Below, one piece after another: positions 5,704 to 5,942 of a stretch of DNA of 5,942 bases. Positions within the stretch are counted from its first letter, which is position 1, and each line of letters starts with the position of its first letter. Under the pieces are notes generated by a model. It ran no database searches and had not been told where the DNA came from. It was given only the letters and a program-made list of their open reading frames with translations. The stretch is from Rikenellaceae bacterium (lineage in GTDB: Bacteria; Bacteroidota; Bacteroidia; Bacteroidales; Rikenellaceae). A program made the position numbers and the translations under genes. The DNA lies in the NCBI GenBank assembly GCA_021203585.1, contig JAJQAW010000022.1:1-5942 (forward strand), written 5' to 3'.

Positions 5704-5942
5704 TTAAAAGGTTCGCAAGGAACCGGGTGGGGTTTGTTTGTGGTCTTGAGCGTCTTTACAGGCAGCCGATCGTCGATCGAGTTCGCCCAGAGCCTCATCG
5801 CGTTGAGCATCGTCAGGCACTCCGTGATGCCATTTGGCACCGTTTTCCATGTACGAAATGCCTTTTCCTTTTACGGTATGCGAAACGATCAGGTGCGGTT
5901 TGCCGTTGGCGTAGTCGATGTTTCGGAAGGTATCCAGAATAT
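5704..5942 (-). CDS. Split transketolase, N-terminal subunit (3' end only)
   Basis: The last 78 codons of the first half of the split transketolase are visible, running off the right edge and ending at TAA (5706-5704). The segment GKPHLIVSHTVKGKGISYME, followed by NGAKWHHG, is the conserved end of the thiamine-diphosphate (pyrophosphate-binding) domain. In transketolases this stretch runs from the strand after the cofactor site to the WH motif near the subunit junction. After it come a charged helix (DDAQRDEALGEL) and a polar tail of about 25 residues, rich in Lys, Arg, Gln and Pro and without obvious motifs. The C-terminal subunit gene starts 13 bases downstream. The start, the GDG-type cofactor motif and the promoter of the cluster lie outside the window. 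Confidence 0.92.
   Translation of the reverse strand, partial: ILDTFRNIDYANGKPHLIVSHTVKGKGISYMENGAKWHHGVPDDAQRDEALGELDRRSAACKDAQDHKQTPPGSLRTF

Noticed and set aside
5691..5840. A 50-residue N-terminal extension of the transketolase C subunit starting at 5840
   Set aside because: The extension lies out of frame over the end of the N-subunit gene, whose conserved HTVKGKG and WH motifs show the true frame. Homology of the C subunit begins at ATG 5690.
1..5942. CRISPR array, insertion sequence, toxin-antitoxin or phage-defence system
   Set aside because: No regularly spaced repeats, transposase, nuclease or paired small genes with such motifs are visible. The window reads as metabolic and housekeeping DNA.

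Overview
The window looks like Bacteroidota chromosome, most like a gut Bacteroidales such as Alistipes or a relative. The grounds are a perfect TAnnTTTG -7 promoter element before a tRNA gene, a tRNA without encoded CCA, few clear Shine-Dalgarno sites, AT-rich intergenic DNA around moderately GC-rich genes, and the protein families present. The genus is a guess.

Left part (1-1500). A possible 3' end of an unidentified gene runs off the left edge (1-126). After an AT-rich spacer comes a plus-strand gene for an exported 5-hydroxyisourate hydrolase (383-802), a transthyretin-like enzyme of urate breakdown. A strong hairpin that can terminate in both directions (866-898) separates it from a minus-strand tRNA-Lys(CUU) gene (909-981), which has its own -7 element (995-1002). 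Next is a perfect 17-bp inverted repeat (1090-1133), just past the stop of a small minus-strand gene (1146-1394). That gene encodes an exported, cysteine-rich protein resembling a chitin-binding type-2 (peritrophin-A, CBM14) domain, but its frame has no good ATG start. Three AT-rich tandem repeats (1456-1498) lie upstream of it.

Right part (1521-5942). A minus-strand cluster, read right to left, encodes the N-terminal subunit of a split transketolase (cut by the window edge), its C-terminal subunit, a glycerol-kinase-like FGGY sugar kinase, and an isomerase of the L-fucose/L-arabinose isomerase family. It ends at a textbook intrinsic terminator (1521-1553). The gene set spells out a pathway: an aldose is isomerised to a ketose, the ketose is phosphorylated, and the split transketolase moves a two-carbon unit from the ketose phosphate to glyceraldehyde 3-phosphate. 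The known D-apiose (apulose 4-phosphate transketolase) pathway has this isomerase-kinase-split-transketolase logic and is the leading hypothesis. The substrate cannot be proved from sequence alone. The kinase has changed residues in the glycerol pocket, which argues against a plain glycerol kinase.

Stretches without genes: 127-382 holds no convincing signal. 983-1145 and 1395-1584 hold the promoter, repeats, hairpin and terminator listed. The gaps inside the cluster (3010-3144, 4621-4724) each hold a modest stem-loop.
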